Source of the DNA: Streptomyces sp. HD
Lineage (GTDB): Bacteria > Actinomycetota > Actinomycetes > Streptomycetales > Streptomycetaceae
Direction of reading: 5' to 3'
Assembly: GCF_028369295.1 (NCBI RefSeq)
Contig: NZ_JAQMYP010000030.1
Span: 1 to 64,000, forward strand
Length of the DNA: 64,000 bases
Position 1 is the stretch's first letter; each line of letters begins with the position of its first letter. The notes beneath the pieces are model-generated. The model was not told the origin of the DNA. It worked only from the letters and a program-made list of their open reading frames with translations, and did no database searches. Of this stretch, positions 40,914-52,049 are shown in pieces. Position numbers and translations under genes: made by a program.

Positions 40914-41540
40914 ATGACCTGGTCCGTCGTGAACCCCCTCGATGTCGCGGGGCGTGTGACGCGGTATGCGCTGGGAACCGCCGGCGCCGTCGCCGACCTG
41001 GTCATTCGCAGGCTGACGGCCGAGGTCGTGGACCGACTGGACCTGGACGGCCTGGCCGCCCGGATCGATGTCAACCAGATCGCCGACCGGGTGGACGTGA
41101 TGCGCGTCGCCGGTCGCGTCGACGTAGACACGATCGCCGACCAGGTGGACGTGAACCGGATCGCCGACCGGGTGGACGTGGACCGGGTCGCCGCCCGGGT
41201 GGACGTGGCCCAGGTCACGCAGCGCGTCGACGTGGACGCCATCGCGGCACGTATCGACCTGGACGCGATCGCCGCGCGCATCGACGTCGACCGTATCGCC
41301 GCACGTCTGGACGTCGACGCCGTAATCGCCCGGGTCGACCTGGTGACGCTCACCCGGGCCGTGCTGGAGGAGATCGACCTGGGCCGGATCGTGCGGGAGA
41401 CGAGCGGCGGGATGGCCGACGAGACGGTCGACGCGCTCCGGTCGCGGAGCATCCGGGCCGACCGGGTGGTCAACCGCGTCGCCGACCGGCTGCTGCACAG
41501 ACCCGTCGCCGCCCCGGCGGGGACCGACGCCCCGGGCTGA
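40914..41540 (+). CDS. Hypothetical protein of tandem 9-residue repeats
   Basis: A 208-residue protein I cannot place in a named family. After an N-terminal amphipathic stretch it holds twelve contiguous 9-residue repeats with consensus D-V-D-x-[IV]-A-x-R-[VI] (residues about 43-150), then a charged tail. The 9-residue period, alternating charge and lack of cysteines suggest a regular extended or coiled surface, perhaps a scaffold. The RDD membrane protein begins 4 bp after its stop, so the two are probably co-expressed. Upstream in-frame ATGs exist (40779, 40809) but lack ribosome sites. Confidence 0.72.
   Translation: MTWSVVNPLDVAGRVTRYALGTAGAVADLVIRRLTAEVVDRLDLDGLAARIDVNQIADRVDVMRVAGRVDVDTIADQVDVNRIADRVDVDRVAARVDVAQVTQRVDVDAIAARIDLDAIAARIDVDRIAARLDVDAVIARVDLVTLTRAVLEEIDLGRIVRETSGGMADETVDALRSRSIRADRVVNRVADRLLHRPVAAPAGTDAPG
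41040..41363 (+). repeat. Twelve 27-bp coding repeats
   Basis: Twelve in-register 27-bp units encode DLDGLAARI, DVNQIADRV, DVMRVAGRV, DVDTIADQV and similar nonapeptides up to DLVTLTRAV. The DNA units are diverged, so the repeat is conserved at protein level rather than freshly expanded. Confidence 0.9.
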
Positions 41541-41544
41541 CGCC

Positions 41545-41994
41545 GTGACACGGAAGGGCCGGGAACAGGACCCGGAGGGCGAAACCGCGGGAGTGGTTTC
41601 GCGGTGCCTCGCGGCGGTGGTCGACGCCCTGGTGGTGTTCGGGATCGCTCTCGCCGTCCAGCTCTCGATCAGCGGTCTGCGGCTGCTCGTCGCCGGGCCG
41701 CCCTACCGGTTCCCCGATCCGCCCGGCTGGCTGGCCGGGGTCGGCGGCTGGGCCGTCGCGGTGCTGTATCTGGGCGTCTGCTGGACCGTGACCGGGGGCA
41801 CCGTCGGCGACCGGCTGCTGGGCCTGCGGGTCACCCGGCTGGGCGGACGGCTCCTCGGCGTCCTGCGCGCGCTGCTGCGGGCCGCGCTGTGCGTGACCTT
41901 CCCCGTCGGGCTGCTGTGGGTTCCGCTCAGCCGACGCCGTGCCTCGCTCCAGGACCTGGTCGTCGCCAGCGCCGTCCGGTATCACCGGTTCTGA
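41545..41994 (+). CDS. RDD-family membrane protein
   Basis: A 149-residue RDD-domain protein with three hydrophobic segments and the conserved RCLAAVVDALVV start, GTVGDRLLGLRV and a C-terminal SRRRASLQDLVVASAV. RDD proteins are small membrane proteins, some linked to ion transport. The GTG at 41545 is 4 bp after the repeat-protein gene. Confidence 0.88.
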   Translation: MTRKGREQDPEGETAGVVSRCLAAVVDALVVFGIALAVQLSISGLRLLVAGPPYRFPDPPGWLAGVGGWAVAVLYLGVCWTVTGGTVGDRLLGLRVTRLGGRLLGVLRALLRAALCVTFPVGLLWVPLSRRRASLQDLVVASAVRYHRF

Positions 41995-42053
41995 TCTGCG
42001 GGGCCGTCCCGGGTGTCGGTCGTCGGTACGGGCAGCCGGGGCCGTCCCGGACG

Positions 42054-43472
42054 TCAGCGTTCGGTACGGGCGGCCGGCACCGCCCTCCGCGGCAGCAGGG
42101 CCGCGGCGCCGAGGCCGCCGAGGCCGATGACGCCCAGCACGATCATCGCGGCGGCATAAGCGCCGAAGGCGGGGTCGGCCACCAGGATCGTGCCGGCAAC
42201 CGCCGTACCGACCGACGAGCCGAGGTTCGACACGCTGCGGGACAGCCCGGAGATCTCCCCCTGCTGCTCCTCGCCGAAGCTCGACTGCACGATGTTGACC
42301 GACGGGGTGAGCATCACTCCGAGGCCCAGACCGATCAACAGCAGGCCGGGCGTGTAGGCCCAGGCACTGGATGCGCCGTGGGACAACACCACGAGTACGG
42401 CGATGCCGACGACGGTCACGGCGAACCCGGCCATGACAAGGGTCCGTTGCTCCCGTCGGGCTGCCAGGCGTTCGGCGCCGAGCGAGGAGGCGAGCAGCCC
42501 GAGCGTGGCCGCCGTGAAGATGAGCCCGGTGCGTACGGCGTCGTAGTCGCGCACCACCTGGAGGTAGGCGGCCACCACGAACGAGACGCCCATCAGCAGC
42601 ATCCACTGGAGGTGCTGGGTGACCAGGCCCAGGTTGGACGTGCGGTTGTGGAACAGCGCGAGGGACAGCAGCGGCTCGCGGCCGGTCCGCTCCATGACCT
42701 GGGACCGGCGGAAGAACCAGGCCAGGACGAGCGCGCCGAGCAGCAGCAGGCCGACCGCCAGCCAGCCGTTGTCGTCGGTGGCCAGGATCCCCGTCACCAG
42801 GAGCAGCAGACCGGCCGCCGACAGGACGGCGCCGCCCGTGTCGAAGTCCCGCGTGGGATCCGCCGGCAGCGGGTCCTCGACCCGGCGGCTGAGCACGATG
42901 ATCAGCGTGACCACCAGCGCCTGGAAGACGAAGGCCGCCCGCCAGCTCAGCGCCGAGGTGATGAGCCCGCCGATCAGCGGACCGGCGGCGGCGCCGATGC
43001 CACCGGCCGCCATGATGGCGCCGAACGCGCGGGCCCGGGAGGTCACTTCGGTGAACAGCAGCGTGGTGAGGATGTAGACGGGCGGGATGAGCAGGGCCGT
43101 ACCGACGCCTTCGAGGACCGAGTTGCCCAGGATGAGCACGCCCAGGCCCGGCGCCGCCGCGCTGAGCAGGGCACCGGCGCCGTACACGACGAGGCCGGCC
43201 ACCAGGCACCGCTTGCGGCCGTAGCGGTCGGTCAGCTTGCCGCCGGGGATCATCAGGGCCGCCATCACGAGCAGGAAGACGGTGATCGCGATCTGCACGC
43301 CCTGGACGGTGGTGTCCAGGTCCTCGCTGATGTCCGTGATCATCACATTCATGTTGGAGCCGGCGAAGCTGCAGATGAACTGCGCCAGGGCGAGCGGGGC
43401 GAGGATCCGCCGGGCGACGCCCGGGGCCGGGCCCGGGCGGCCTGCGGGGGTGGGGACGGGCGGTACGGCCAT
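42054..43472 (-). CDS. MFS transporter, DHA2 (EmrB/QacA-like)
   Basis: A 472-residue, about 14-TM major facilitator: motif A GGKLTDRYGRKRCLVAG between TM2 and TM3 and motif C-like GGIGAAAGPLIGGLI in TM5. The ATG at 43472 follows GGGAG. It is probably a proton-driven drug or metabolite exporter; the substrate is unknown. No regulator is adjacent. Confidence 0.92.
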   Translation of the reverse strand: MAVPPVPTPAGRPGPAPGVARRILAPLALAQFICSFAGSNMNVMITDISEDLDTTVQGVQIAITVFLLVMAALMIPGGKLTDRYGRKRCLVAGLVVYGAGALLSAAAPGLGVLILGNSVLEGVGTALLIPPVYILTTLLFTEVTSRARAFGAIMAAGGIGAAAGPLIGGLITSALSWRAAFVFQALVVTLIIVLSRRVEDPLPADPTRDFDTGGAVLSAAGLLLLVTGILATDDNGWLAVGLLLLGALVLAWFFRRSQVMERTGREPLLSLALFHNRTSNLGLVTQHLQWMLLMGVSFVVAAYLQVVRDYDAVRTGLIFTAATLGLLASSLGAERLAARREQRTLVMAGFAVTVVGIAVLVVLSHGASSAWAYTPGLLLIGLGLGVMLTPSVNIVQSSFGEEQQGEISGLSRSVSNLGSSVGTAVAGTILVADPAFGAYAAAMIVLGVIGLGGLGAAALLPRRAVPAARTER

Positions 43473-43566
43473 GGCGGCTCCCGGGATTCGGCTCCGGAGC
43501 GCAGGCGGGCGTCGGCTCCCGAGCGTTCGAACGCGCCCATCGTCGTGGGCCGTTGATCACCCGTCA

Positions 43567-43583
43567 TCACCCATGCGAGGTGA
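43567..43583. promoter_or_regulatory. TCACC-N7-GGTGA element 2
   Basis: TCACCCATGCGAGGTGA, 81 bp upstream of the DUF7144 gene at 43665. Confidence 0.45.
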
Positions 43584-43664
43584 CGCCAGGGGCCCGGAGC
43601 CCGGAGTAGGACTCATGGGCGAGCGGCCGCGACCGGCGGCCGTCCCGACGACGGAGGCCCAGCC

Positions 43665-44084
43665 ATGGTCACCACGACCACGAAACACCAGCGCTCGGCA
43701 GGCGTCCTGGCGGCAGCCGGCGGGCTGACCGCCTTCGCCTCCGTGATGCTCGTCATGTGCGGCGTCCTCGACATCTTCCGCGGCATCATGGCGGTCCTGG
43801 ACGACGAGGTCTTCCTCACCACCCGCAACTACGTGTTCAAGTTCGACCTGACGACCTGGGGCTGGATCCACCTGATCCTCGGCGCGGTCGCCGTGGCCGT
43901 CGGCATCGGCCTGGCCATGACGGCGACCTGGGCGCGGGTCACGGGCATCCTCATCGCGACCCTGCTGATCATCGCGAACTTCCTGTCCATCCCCTACTAC
44001 CCGTTCTGGTCGCTGACCCTGATCGCTCTGTACGGCTTCATCATCTGGGGCCTGTGCGTGGTGCGACCGGACTCGAAGTACTGA
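43665..44084 (+). CDS. Four-TM DUF7144-type membrane protein (copy 1)
   Basis: A 139-residue protein with four TM helices and the motifs FRGIMAVL, TTWGWIHLILG, TWARVTGI and PYYPFWSL. A paralogue lies at 55577-56038 with the same WGW, TWARV and PYYPxWS motifs. The family is common in streptomycetes and of unknown function. A 17-bp palindromic element lies upstream of both copies. Confidence 0.85.
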   Translation: MVTTTTKHQRSAGVLAAAGGLTAFASVMLVMCGVLDIFRGIMAVLDDEVFLTTRNYVFKFDLTTWGWIHLILGAVAVAVGIGLAMTATWARVTGILIATLLIIANFLSIPYYPFWSLTLIALYGFIIWGLCVVRPDSKY

Positions 44085-44103
44085 GGTCCGGGGGACGGCA
44101 CGT

Positions 44104-44390
44104 ATGGCGGACGAACGGGCCGAGCGGATCGGCGAGTTCATCGCACCCCTGCGAGTGCGGCCGGGATCGAAGGTGGACCTGTCCGCCGACTTCGATCCCG
44201 GCGACAAGGCGGCCATCGCCGGCAAGTAGGACGGCCAGGAGCTGCTGCGGACCGGTGTCGCCCTGCCGGCCGACCACCGGCGGCGGCTGGCGGCTGGCGG
44301 CTGGCGGCTGGCGGCTGGCGGCTGGCGGCTGGCGGCTGGCGGCCGAGAACGGAAACGGCGTGCTCCGGGGCCTGGCCGAACGGGAAGACG
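44104..44390 (+). pseudogene. Polyphosphate kinase 2 N-terminal relic
   Basis: From an ATG at 44104 the frame reads RIGEFIAPLRVRPGSKVDLS, then DFDPGDKA, typical of the N-terminus of PPK2 enzymes. A TAG stops it at 44227-44229. The same frame continues past the stop with DGQELLRTGVAL and RRRLAA, also PPK2-like. A heptanucleotide repeat then breaks into it and the catalytic domain is missing. It is clearly not functional. Confidence 0.7.
44287..44342 (+). repeat. Heptanucleotide tandem repeat (CTGGCGG)8
   Basis: Eight perfect 7-bp copies (56 bp) inside the PPK2 relic. Because 7 is not a multiple of 3, gain or loss of units shifts the frame. Confidence 0.95.
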
Positions 44391-44985
44391 GTGCCCACCG
44401 CGGTGGCGGTGGGGCTCGCGGGGATCGTGCTGATCCTGGTGCTCCAGCGATGGCTGCCCAAGGTGCCCGCCGCGCTCGTCATGGTGGTGCCGGCGATCGG
44501 CGCGGCCAATGTGGCGGCCGGGCTGTTCCAGGGCTTCCCCGTCAGCACCAGCGGGTCACGGACGGATGTGGCCGAGCGAGCGGGCGCACGCAGTCAGCTC
44601 ACGGGGGTCCTCGGTGCGGGCCTGAGCGTCCTCATGCTCGTCCTGCTGCCGGGGCTGTTCCGCAGTCTGCCCCCGCCGGCACCCGCCGCGATCGTCATCA
44701 CGGCCTCGCTGTCGCCGGCCGACCTCGCCGGGACGAGCAGGCTGTGGCAGCAGCGCAGGATGGAGTTCCTGCTGTCGATCGCCGCGTTCCCGGGCGTGGC
44801 GCTGCTCGGTGTGCTGCCTGGGATCGCGTCGCCGTCGGGCTGTCGAGCCTCAATGTGTTCCGCCGGGCGTGGTGGCCGTACAACACGGTGCTGGGCCGGG
44901 TGCCGGGCCTGCCCGGCCACCACGACGTGCGCTCCTATCCCGGGCGCCGAGCAGTTGCCCGGCCTGGTGATCCATCGTGGCCGCG
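44391..44985 (+). pseudogene. SulP-family anion transporter relic
   Basis: The frame from 44391 carries SulP segments: VGLAGIVLILVLQRWLPKVP joined directly to AANVAAGLFQGFPVSTSGSR, so about 100 residues are lost. It continues to LLGVLPGI. The match moves to a second frame (VAVGLSSLNVFRRAWWPY, then GRVPGLPGHHDVRSYP), then back (GAEQLPGLVIHR). The N-terminal half and the STAS domain are missing. Two frameshifts plus deletions make it a pseudogene. Up to 45087 nothing else coding is evident. Confidence 0.72.
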
Positions 44986-45087
44986 TTTCGCGAGCGGACC
45001 GGCGCGCAGTGGGCCACCGGGGAACGCGGCCAGGACGGCACGGGCGGTACCGGACTTCTTCCGGGTTGTTTCCCGCCCGGGCCGCGT

Positions 45088-46571
45088 TCAGTTGCCGCCC
45101 GGGCCGATGGCGAGTACGTGCGTGCCCCACGGCGCCAGGTCGACGAACAGGCCGTGCCTGGTCAGTTCGTCGCCGTCACGCGTGTACCGGATGCCGTCCA
45201 GCAGACCGGTCAGCGTCCAGGTGGTGGCGCCGAGTTCGGGCCACGGCAGCCGTACCCAGCCCTGGGCCGGGGCGCCGGAGAGGTTGACGACGGTGACGAA
45301 ACGCCCGGCCGGGCCCGCCCAGCCGGAGGCGACCAGGTTGCGGTGGGAGGCGTTGTCCGGCCAGCCGTCGCAGTCCAGGAGCTGCCAGCGCCCGCCACGC
45401 ATCCCACTGCGGTGGACGGCGGCGAGCAACCTCTCGTGGAACGCCCGCAGTTCTCCGTCGGCCGGTTCGTCCGGGCGCCGGTCCAGGAAGACGGGCAGCC
45501 GGGTACGGCGGCCGGTGAACTGGCCCTCGTGCCAGAGCGTGGCCCCGGGCAGGGTGGCGATCAGCACGGCCGCCGCCCGTTCCTTGGCCGGGGCCATCGT
45601 GTGTGCCGCCCGTGGCTCGTCGTGGTTCTCCAGGAACCGTACGAGCCGGCGCTGGTAGTCCTCGGCCGCCAGCAGATGCTGCCGTACGGATTCGGGGCTC
45701 TCGGTCAGCACCCGGTCGTAGAGCCGCTTGTCGTAGCAGAAGTCGAACCCCTGCTGCTGGAGGACCCATTCGAGGTCCCAGTACGCCTCGGCCACGAAGG
45801 TCATCCGGGGATGCCGACGGCGCACGCCGGAGACGACCTCCGGCCAGAACTCCTCCTGGGGCCGCGGCCCGGCGTGGTCCGCCCAGGTCCGTTCGAAGAC
45901 GTCGTTGGTCAGCAGCATCGCCATGTCGCAGCGCACCCCGTCGCACATGTCCCCGATCCGGCGCAGCACATCCGCGGTGGCCGTGCGCAGCTCCGGCGCG
46001 AACGCGTTGAGCTGGACCACGTCCGGCCAGGGCGGGAAGAAGGGGTCGCGGCCGCGGGCCAGGACGTTGCCGGCCACCGTCAGATAGGCGGCCGGGTCAC
46101 GGCGGGCGTCGTCGTCGGTGCCCCGGACGAAGTACTCGGGGTGCTCCCAGGTCCAGGGGTTGTCGGGTGCCACGTGGTTGGGCACGTAGTCGAGCAGCAG
46201 TCCGACTCCCCGGCGGTCGAGTTCGGCGCGCGCCCCGGCCAGGCCCGCCGCTCCGCCGAGGCTCGCGTCCACCTCGTAGCGGCGGACGCAGTACGGCGAT
46301 CCGGCGATCTCCTCGTCGTGGAGGTCGGGCACGGCGCGGGTGAAGGCCCCGCGCAGCACCCGGTCGCGCAGGGCGATGGCGCGCCCCTCGGGGCTGCGCT
46401 CCCACACGCCCATGAGCCAGACCGCGTCGATGCCGTGCGGGGTGATCTCGTCCCAGGCGTCCTTCGGTACGTCGCGCAGCCCGGCGATGCGGCCGGTGCG
46501 GGCCGCGATCTCGCGCAGCCAGACGCGGGTGTTGACCTCGTGCACCACGGGCTGGGCGGGAAGCCCACCGG

Positions 46572-46575
<4 letters not shown>
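45088..46575 (-). CDS. GH13 alpha-amylase-family glycoside hydrolase
   Basis: A 495-residue GH13 enzyme without a signal peptide. Catalytic region: nucleophile Asp in DGVRCDMAML, acid Glu in FVAEAYWDLEW and transition-state Asp in FLENHDEPRA; region I is LLLDYVPNHVAPDNP. It is probably a cytosolic alpha-glucan or maltooligosaccharide-acting enzyme. The ATG at 46575 overlaps the stop of the upstream hydrolase gene (ATGA) and has GGAGG, so both glycosidases act together. Confidence 0.88.
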
Positions 46576-49262
<2,687 letters not shown>

Positions 49263-49284
49263 CCCCTCGCTCCCTGTCGCAGGT

Positions 49285-50727
49285 CTACCGGGAGGCGTCA
49301 GTGTGTGGGGGGCCTCCGGCAGGTGCCTCACCTGCCGCGGGTGAGGCCGCGCGGCGGGCGAGCAGGGTGACCGTCACCTCGTACCCCGTGAGCACGAGCG
49401 CGACGACGAGCAGGCCCGTCCACGAGGACAGCAGGAGCGCGCAGAGGGCGGCGGCCACGAGCCCGGCGACGCGCAGCACGTCGGCGTGGTCGCCGATCCA
49501 CCGCCGCAGGTCGGTCTCCCGGGTGAGGCGCCGGCCGGTGTCGGCGGCGAACCGGCCCGTGGCCTGGGCGCCCTGGACGCCGTAGCGGCGCAGTCCCACC
49601 GGCAGCCGGCCGGGGCCGACCAGGTACGCGGCCACCGCCAGGGCGATGCCCACCAGCAGGAGTTGGTCGCCCCGTTCGCGCAGGGTGGTGAACACCGTCC
49701 AGAGGACGGCGCGTACGCCGTCGCGGTAGACGCCGTCGGACACCTGACCGAGGATCTGGTCACGCACCGCGCGCAGCACACTGGACAGCGCGACCGTGCA
49801 CACGACGAGCCAGAGCCCGAGCTGCAGCACGCTGCGCCGACGGTTCGGGGAGACCCACAGTGCGAGGGCCAGCAGCAGGACGGTGCCGGCCAGCAGGCCC
49901 GCCAGACCCCGCTTGAACAGCAGGACGGCCTGCTGGAGCCGGCCGAGCTCATGCCCGTTGTACAGCCTGATCGTGGCGAAGTCGTCGGGCAGCGTGACGC
50001 CGAGGGCCTTCTCGATCCGGTCGTGCAGTCCCGGCGGGATCTCCCCCGACGACAGCTCGGGCAGGTCGAGCTCCTTGCCGAACAGGCTGGGCAGGCGGTC
50101 CTCCAGGGCGTTGAGGGTGTTGTTGACGAGGGGCAGCAGGTCGAGGGTCACGGTGTCGTCGCCGACGCGCACGTTCTCGCTGCGTTTCTCCAGTACGGCG
50201 ACGATGCGGGCGTGGGCGGTGCGGTTGGTGGCCCGCCACAGGTCCTGGAACTGTTCGGTCCTGATCAGCTGGGAGACCTTGTCCCTGACGTAGTCGTGGA
50301 CGGCGCCGGTGACGGGTGCGGCGAGGAAGGACGCCCGGTCCGGGAGGGCCTGCGACAGCCGCTGCTCCACGTCCAGTTGGTCGAAGATCTGGTCGGTCAG
50401 ATAGGAGGAGACGGCCGCGTTCACGGCCGGGTTCTCGGGCAGCGGGCCGGTCGTCGCCACCCAGCGGCCGGTGTTCAGGGCCGTCCGCGCGCCCCACACC
50501 CCGACCACCGAGGTGACCGCCAGGACCGCGACGAGTGCGACGAGCAGCGCGGCGACGACGCGCCGCACCATCGACAGCCGGGCCCTGCGCCGCTGTTCGC
50601 CGCCGATCCGGGCCCGCAGGTCGGCGAGTTCGGCGCGCAACCGCTGCACTTCGCTCTCGTCCGTCCGCCGGGCCTGCGTAGGCCGGACCGGCCTCTTGTC
50701 CTGCTGTGCTGCCCGGTCCTGGTCCAT
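49285..50727 (-). CDS. Hypothetical multi-pass membrane protein
   Basis: A 480-residue protein with a charged, partly coiled-coil N-terminus (ESEVQRLRAELADLRARIGGEQRRRAR), one TM helix at about 55-75, a roughly 190-residue extracytoplasmic part (NTGRWVATTGPLPENPAVNAAVSSYL onward), then about four TM helices. It belongs to an actinobacterial conserved hypothetical family with no known function. The ATG at 50727 has GGAGG upstream. It is divergent from the DUF6325 gene across a palindromic element. Confidence 0.8.
   Translation of the reverse strand: MDQDRAAQQDKRPVRPTQARRTDESEVQRLRAELADLRARIGGEQRRRARLSMVRRVVAALLVALVAVLAVTSVVGVWGARTALNTGRWVATTGPLPENPAVNAAVSSYLTDQIFDQLDVEQRLSQALPDRASFLAAPVTGAVHDYVRDKVSQLIRTEQFQDLWRATNRTAHARIVAVLEKRSENVRVGDDTVTLDLLPLVNNTLNALEDRLPSLFGKELDLPELSSGEIPPGLHDRIEKALGVTLPDDFATIRLYNGHELGRLQQAVLLFKRGLAGLLAGTVLLLALALWVSPNRRRSVLQLGLWLVVCTVALSSVLRAVRDQILGQVSDGVYRDGVRAVLWTVFTTLRERGDQLLLVGIALAVAAYLVGPGRLPVGLRRYGVQGAQATGRFAADTGRRLTRETDLRRWIGDHADVLRVAGLVAAALCALLLSSWTGLLVVALVLTGYEVTVTLLARRAASPAAGEAPAGGPPHTDASR
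49328..49344. promoter_or_regulatory. TCACC-N7-GGTGA element 3
   Basis: TCACCTGCCGCGGGTGA, 65 bp upstream of the GH63-like gene, within the last codons of the membrane protein gene. Confidence 0.4.
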
Positions 50728-50775
50728 GGCGTCCTACCTCCGCGCCCACCGTCCCGCCGGACGCGCGCCGGGCCC

Positions 50776-50792
50776 TCACCTTCGGCGGGTGA
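50776..50792. promoter_or_regulatory. TCACC-N7-GGTGA element 4
   Basis: TCACCTTCGGCGGGTGA, between the divergent membrane protein (start 50727) and DUF6325 (start 50860) genes. Confidence 0.5.
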
Positions 50793-50859
50793 CGCGGAAC
50801 CGGGCGGGACGCGGCTGGATGGAGTGCCATCACGTCGCCATCACGTGAAGGGAGCTGCC

Positions 50860-51417
50860 ATGGCCGGCATCGGGCCGGTACAACTGCTGACGGTCGAGTT
50901 CGGGCCCGACGCGAAGTTCGAGGGAAGGATCGTCGACGAGCTCTGGGCGCTGCAGCGCAGCGGTCAGGTCCGGGTGCTCGACCTGCTCTTCGTGCAGAAG
51001 GAGGCCGGCGGCGACCTCGTCACCGCCGACTACCAGGCGGAGGGCATGGGAGACACGGTGGCCGCGCTGCTCGGCATTCCGCGCCGGGTCCTGGCGGAGG
51101 CCGAGGCGTCGTTCCCGTCGCTGACCGAGGGCAACGCCTTCGGTCTCACCCTGGAGGAGATCCGGGAACTGGCACGGGAACTGAAACCGGGCACCGCCGC
51201 CGGGTTCGTCCTGCTGGAGCACATCTGGGCCAGGGACCTGCGCCAGGCGATCCGGGACGCGGGCGGAGTGCCCGTCGCGGAGGGCTTCCTCACGGAGGAG
51301 TCCCTTGAGGTCGTGGTGGCGGAGCTCGCGCTCGCCATGGAGCGGCTCGACGCCGCCGCAGAGGAACACAGCCAGGAAGGCCGGGGAGCCGGCCGGAACC
51401 CCAGGAGGTCTCGATGA
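50860..51417 (+). CDS. DUF6325-like protein
   Basis: A 185-residue soluble protein: N-terminal VQLLTVEFGPDAKFEGRIVDELWAL, VRVLDLLFVQKEAGGDLV, and a helical C-terminus with an acidic/basic tail. It pairs with the DUF1269 protein whose ATG overlaps its stop (ATGA). Such pairs recur in streptomycetes; function unknown. GAAGGGAGC precedes the ATG. Confidence 0.82.
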   Translation: MAGIGPVQLLTVEFGPDAKFEGRIVDELWALQRSGQVRVLDLLFVQKEAGGDLVTADYQAEGMGDTVAALLGIPRRVLAEAEASFPSLTEGNAFGLTLEEIRELARELKPGTAAGFVLLEHIWARDLRQAIRDAGGVPVAEGFLTEESLEVVVAELALAMERLDAAAEEHSQEGRGAGRNPRRSR

Positions 51418-51896
51418 CCGATCTCGTCGTGCTCGGTTTCACCGACAAGGAGAAGGCCGAGGCGGTGCTGCGCCTGTCGAAGGAGCTGTCCAAGCAGGAG
51501 CTCCTCGACCTGGAGGACGCGGCCCTCGCCTGGCGCACCCCGGACGGCAAGGTCCATGTGCGCCAGTCCTTCAGCCCCACCGCCGGCGGGGCCGCCGGCG
51601 GTGCCCTGTGGGGGACGCTGTTCGGCCTGATCTTCCTGATGCCGGTGTTCGGGGCCGCCGTGGGCGCCGCCACCGGGGCGGTCGCCGGCAAGCTCACGGA
51701 CATCGGCATCAACGACGCGTTCATCAAGGAGATCGCCGGCACGCTGGAACCGGGCCGGGCCGCGGTCTTCGCCCTCGTACGGCGCTCCACGCCGGACCGG
51801 GTCCGGGAGGCGCTGCGTCCCTTCCAGCCCACCGTGCTGCGCACGTCGCTGACCAAGGACCGGGAGGAGGAACTGGTCGCCGCCCTCCAGGCCTGA
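51414..51896 (+). CDS. DUF1269-family membrane-associated protein
   Basis: A 160-residue DUF1269 protein: VVLGFTDKEKAEAVLRLSKEL, a central glycine/alanine-rich hydrophobic hairpin (GGAAGGALWGTLFGLIFLMP, GAAVGAATGAVAGKL) and FALVRRSTPDRVREAL. The hairpin probably inserts in the membrane. Co-translated with the DUF6325 gene. Function unknown; stress roles are often proposed for such proteins. Confidence 0.87.
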   Translation: MTDLVVLGFTDKEKAEAVLRLSKELSKQELLDLEDAALAWRTPDGKVHVRQSFSPTAGGAAGGALWGTLFGLIFLMPVFGAAVGAATGAVAGKLTDIGINDAFIKEIAGTLEPGRAAVFALVRRSTPDRVREALRPFQPTVLRTSLTKDREEELVAALQA

Positions 51897-52049
51897 ACCG
51901 CCGCCTTCGAGGGTTGAACTACTGACCGTTGTACCAACCTCACCCGGGTGAGATGGGGCGTTCCACATGGGCGCCCCACGCGGGTCGGGCCACACTCGTC
52001 TGTCGTGCACCAACCAGCGCTGAGAGCCTCTGAGAGCGAGGTGCCGGTG

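Noticed and set aside
51940..51951. TCACCCGGGTGA counted as a seventh copy of the 17-bp element
   Set aside because: The arms match but the central spacing is 5 bp shorter, so I mention it only as a possible variant.
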